Part shown: piece after piece, positions 6,721-8,656 of the stretch
Layout: each line of letters starts with the position of its first letter
Numbering within the stretch: the stretch's first letter is position 1
Source: Flavobacteriaceae bacterium
GTDB taxonomy: Bacteria; Bacteroidota; Bacteroidia; Flavobacteriales; Flavobacteriaceae
Assembly (NCBI GenBank): GCA_947472705.1
Contig: CANJDA010000090.1
Location: 1 to 8,656 of the forward strand
Direction of reading: 5' to 3'
Length of the DNA stretch: 8,656 bases
The notes under the pieces: generated by a model
What the model was told of the DNA's origin: nothing
The model's input: the letters and a program-made list of their open reading frames with translations, nothing else
Database searches by the model: none
Program-made: the position numbers and the translations under genes

Positions 6721-7545
6721 ATGAAAAAAATCTTAGTCCCAACAGACTTTTCCGATTACGCTGGACACGCATTAAAAGTTGCGGCTCAAATCGCAAGAAA
6801 AAATGGAGGAGAAATTTATCTTCTTCATATGTTAGAATTACCTCATCAAGGTAGTGATGCTTTAGGAAGCGGTCATGATTTACCAGAAATAATGCTTTTT
6901 AAAAATGCCGCTATAAACCGATTAGAAGACTTAATGGACGATGAATGCTTAGAGGGATTAAAAGTTTCAGAAATTATTCAATTTGAATTAGCTTTTGACG
7001 GCATAATGAACGTTAGTAACAAAAATAATGTTGACTTAATAGTAATGGGTTCTCATGGAGCTAGTGGATTTAAGGAAATGTTTATTGGTTCCAATGCAGA
7101 AAAAGTAGTTCGTAACTCGGATATCCCTGTGCTAATTATCAAAAAAGAAGAAGGCGATTTTGATGTAAATAAATTTGTTTTTGCTTCTGATTTTGCAGAT
7201 GAAATTAAAAAACCATTTGCTAAAGTTGTAGAGTTTGCCAATAAATTTGATGCCGAATTACATTTGGTAATGATTAATACTCCAAGCAGCTTCAAACCAA
7301 CTCACGTTGCACAGGAAATAATGAATAATTTTATTTCAAACTTCAACATCAATAAATGTTCTACTCATATTTATAATGATACCAATGTTGAAAGCGGTGT
7401 GTTAAACTTCACTAATTATATAGATGCTGATTTAATTGGTATGAGTACCCATGGTAGAAAAGGGCTTTCTCATTTCTTTAATGGAAGTATAAGTGAGGAT
7501 TTAGTAAATCACGCTGTCCGTCCTGTAGTAACTTTCAAAATCTAA
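6721..7545 (+). CDS. Tandem-domain universal stress protein (UspA family)
   Basis: A 274-residue cytoplasmic protein made of two Usp domains. Domain 1 (about 1-141) starts KKILVPTDFSD, where Asp8 is the family's nucleotide-contacting residue, and contains the ATP-loop pattern G110-x2-G113-x9-G123-S124. Domain 2 (about 149-274) has the matching FVFASDFAD (Asp157) and a related loop, with Ser242 in place of the first Gly, then G245-x9-G255-S256. The loops suggest that both halves could bind ATP, though the second less canonically. Usp proteins respond to starvation or stress by mechanisms that vary between members, so the exact role is not predictable. The gene appears monocistronic, divergent from the rimP operon and followed by an intrinsic terminator. 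The ATG at 6721 places the beta strand of the first domain right at the N-terminus, as expected. Confidence 0.93.
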   Translation: MKKILVPTDFSDYAGHALKVAAQIARKNGGEIYLLHMLELPHQGSDALGSGHDLPEIMLFKNAAINRLEDLMDDECLEGLKVSEIIQFELAFDGIMNVSNKNNVDLIVMGSHGASGFKEMFIGSNAEKVVRNSDIPVLIIKKEEGDFDVNKFVFASDFADEIKKPFAKVVEFANKFDAELHLVMINTPSSFKPTHVAQEIMNNFISNFNINKCSTHIYNDTNVESGVLNFTNYIDADLIGMSTHGRKGLSHFFNGSISEDLVNHAVRPVVTFKI

Positions 7546-7563
7546 AAGTTAAACTACTATAAA

Positions 7564-7595
7564 ACAAAAAAGCCTCTCAAATTGAGAGGCTTTTT
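7564..7595. terminator. Bidirectional intrinsic terminator between usp and tRNA-Gln
   Basis: AGCCTCTCA (7571-7579) pairs with TGAGAGGCT (7583-7591) around a 3-base loop, flanked by an A-run on the left (7566-7571) and a T-run on the right (7591-7595). On the plus strand it ends the universal stress gene, 25 bases after its stop. On the minus strand it lies just past the tRNA 3' end and probably terminates that transcript. Confidence 0.88.
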
Positions 7596-7598
7596 CTG

Positions 7599-7669
7599 TT
7601 GGTCTACTAGGACTCGAACCTAGAAAGACTGCACCAAAAACAGTTGTGTTACCATTACACCATAGACCA
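7599..7669 (-). tRNA. tRNA-Gln (anticodon UUG)
   Basis: Read on the minus strand, a full 71-base cloverleaf can be folded by hand. The acceptor TGGTCTA pairs with TAGACCA, the D-stem GTGT with ACAC (loop AATGGTA), the anticodon stem ACTGT with GCAGT, and the T-stem CTAGG with CCTAG (loop TTCGAGT). The seven-base anticodon loop TTTTGGT places TTG at positions 34-36, which reads CAA/CAG glutamine codons. The discriminator base is A and CCA is not encoded. The weak U1-A72 first pair is typical of glutamine tRNAs. It has its own upstream promoter match and the shared terminator downstream, so it seems to be a single-gene unit. Confidence 0.96.
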
Positions 7670-7689
7670 TCTTTTGCTTAACGCGAGTG

Positions 7690-7720
7690 CAAATTTAGAA
7701 CAAATTTTATTTTACACAAA
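7690..7720 (-). promoter_or_regulatory. Bacteroidota-type promoter for tRNA-Gln
   Basis: On the minus strand, TTTG (7720-7717), a 19-base gap and TAAATTTG (7697-7690) match the -33/-7 consensus fully with ideal spacing. Transcription would begin around 7685, about 16 bases before the mature tRNA 5' end at 7669. Confidence 0.68.
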
Positions 7721-7833
7721 CAAATACTATAAAAAAATAAAACTTCCTTCAAAACATATTCACTTCCCAAGTGATAATAAACTTGTATTTAATTCGTTAT
7801 CTATTTGAGAAAAATTTGTTAATGCCCGATTAA

Positions 7834-7859
7834 TTGCGTTAAAAAAAATAGTTTCTTTG
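7834..7859 (+). promoter_or_regulatory. Weak candidate promoter for the DUF2723 gene
   Basis: TTTCTTTG (7852-7859) is one base from the -7 TAnnTTTG pattern, and TTG at 7834-7836 lies 15 bases upstream, which is short of the usual spacing. Transcription would begin near 7864, about 30 bases before the start codon. Nothing else was seen in the 225-base gap between the tRNA and this gene apart from the tRNA promoter. Confidence 0.28.
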
Positions 7860-7894
7860 TAGCCATAAATAAAAACCATTCATTTCATACTTTT

Positions 7895-8656
7895 ATGATG
7901 AACTTTAACTTCAATAAATGGAACACCGTCTTAGGATGGACAGCATTTACTATTGCCTTAATCACTTTTTCCCTTACTGTTGAACCCACTATGAGTTTTT
8001 GGGATTGTGGTGAATATATTGCCACCGCTGCGAAATTGGAGGTGGGTCACCCTCCAGGAGCTCCACTATTCCAAATTTTAGGTGCCTTCTTTGCCATGTT
8101 TGCCACTAGCAAAGAAACCGTAGCTTTAATGGTAAATATGGTGTCGGTTTTCTCAAGTGCTTTTACTATTTTATTCATGTTTTGGTCCTCTACGATTTTA
8201 TTGCGTAAAATAGTTTCCTCTTATACCGAAATGGACAAAAGCAAAGCCATTGTAATTTTAGGAAGTTCCTTTGTTGGTTCATTAGCCTTTACTTTTTCCG
8301 ATAGTTTTTGGTCAAGTGCCGTTGAGGCAGAAGTATATGCCATGGCCTCCTTATTTATTGCTATATTGTTTTGGCTGGGATTACTTTGGGAACGAGACAT
8401 GCATACACCAAGAGGCAATAGATGGTTACTTTTGATATCATTACTTGTAGGTCTTTCGTTTGGGGTTCACTTTTTGGCTTTGTTGACAATCCCTGCCATT
8501 GGCTTTTTATATTACTTTAAAAACTACAAAACAGTTACCATTAAAAATTTCGTTTTAGCCAATGTAATTATAGTTGCTGTTTTATTATTCATATTTAAGT
8601 TACTCTTGCCTTATACCTTGGCTTTCTTTGGAAAGATGGAGATCTTCATGGTAAAT
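7895..8656 (+). CDS. DUF2723 multi-pass membrane protein, probable GT-C-type glycosyltransferase (N-terminal 254 residues, runs off right edge)
   Basis: An open frame from the ATG at 7895 (a second ATG at 7898 is equally possible) continues without a stop to the window end. The first hydrophobic helix (about 11-28) leads into SFWDCGEYIATAAKLEVGHPPGAP (split by residue 34-57), the hallmark of DUF2723. Asp37 and Glu40 sit in the first loop, where GT-C enzymes usually place their acidic catalytic residue. Several more hydrophobic helices follow (about 58-70, 79-103, 117-135, 147-165, 176-207 and 218-245), with an EAEVYAM segment at 144-150. The human DUF2723 protein TMEM260 is a protein O-mannosyltransferase, so a role in glycosylating exported proteins is plausible for the Bacteroidota members but is inferred. 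The remainder, which should contain more helices and a soluble C-terminal region, is outside the window. Confidence 0.87.
   Translation, partial: MMNFNFNKWNTVLGWTAFTIALITFSLTVEPTMSFWDCGEYIATAAKLEVGHPPGAPLFQILGAFFAMFATSKETVALMVNMVSVFSSAFTILFMFWSSTILLRKIVSSYTEMDKSKAIVILGSSFVGSLAFTFSDSFWSSAVEAEVYAMASLFIAILFWLGLLWERDMHTPRGNRWLLLISLLVGLSFGVHFLALLTIPAIGFLYYFKNYKTVTIKNFVLANVIIVAVLLFIFKLLLPYTLAFFGKMEIFMVN

Noticed and set aside
7761..7773. Small inverted repeat CACTT-CCC-AAGTG upstream of the DUF2723 gene
   Set aside because: A 5-bp AT-containing stem with no T-tract or match to a known operator is expected by chance in a region like this.
8221..8418. A 65-codon minus-strand frame
   Set aside because: It is antisense to the DUF2723 coding region, which has clear family motifs in the other frame.

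Overview
The window is AT-rich and reads as chromosomal core genome of a Bacteroidota bacterium, most likely a flavobacterium (Flavobacteriaceae). The signs are an alternative complex III (act) operon start, a DUF2723 membrane protein, promoters of the Bacteroidota type (TTTG, a 16-19 base gap, then TAnnTTTG) upstream of most transcription units, and weak or absent Shine-Dalgarno sequences. No search was run, so the genus is an inference.

Layout, left to right. Positions 1-1412 (minus strand) hold the first two genes of an alternative complex III respiratory operon: a six-heme ActA-type cytochrome c, then the first ten codons of the ActB-type iron-sulfur/molybdopterin-like subunit, which runs off the left edge. 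A divergent promoter region (about 1413-1630) separates it from a small secreted SPOR-domain protein (1631-2020, plus). That gene converges on infB and shares a bidirectional terminator with it.

Positions 2058-6550 (minus strand) form the rimP-nusA-infB operon: ribosome maturation, transcription elongation/termination and translation initiation, in the order known from many bacteria. Its leader carries a perfect 9-bp hairpin followed by five T residues on the transcribed strand, just before the rimP start codon. This looks like an intrinsic terminator or attenuator.

Positions 6721-7545 (plus) encode a tandem universal stress protein. It is followed by a second bidirectional terminator shared with a minus-strand tRNA-Gln(UUG) at 7599-7669. 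From 7895 to the right edge lies the N-terminal part of a DUF2723 multi-pass membrane protein, probably a GT-C-type glycosyltransferase.

I see no mobile element, CRISPR array, phage gene or defence system, and nothing that amounts to a new multi-gene system. The observations most worth a second look are the terminator-like hairpin in front of the NusA-encoding operon, the fusion of a monoheme domain to the pentaheme ActA, and the DUF2723 gene cut by the window edge.
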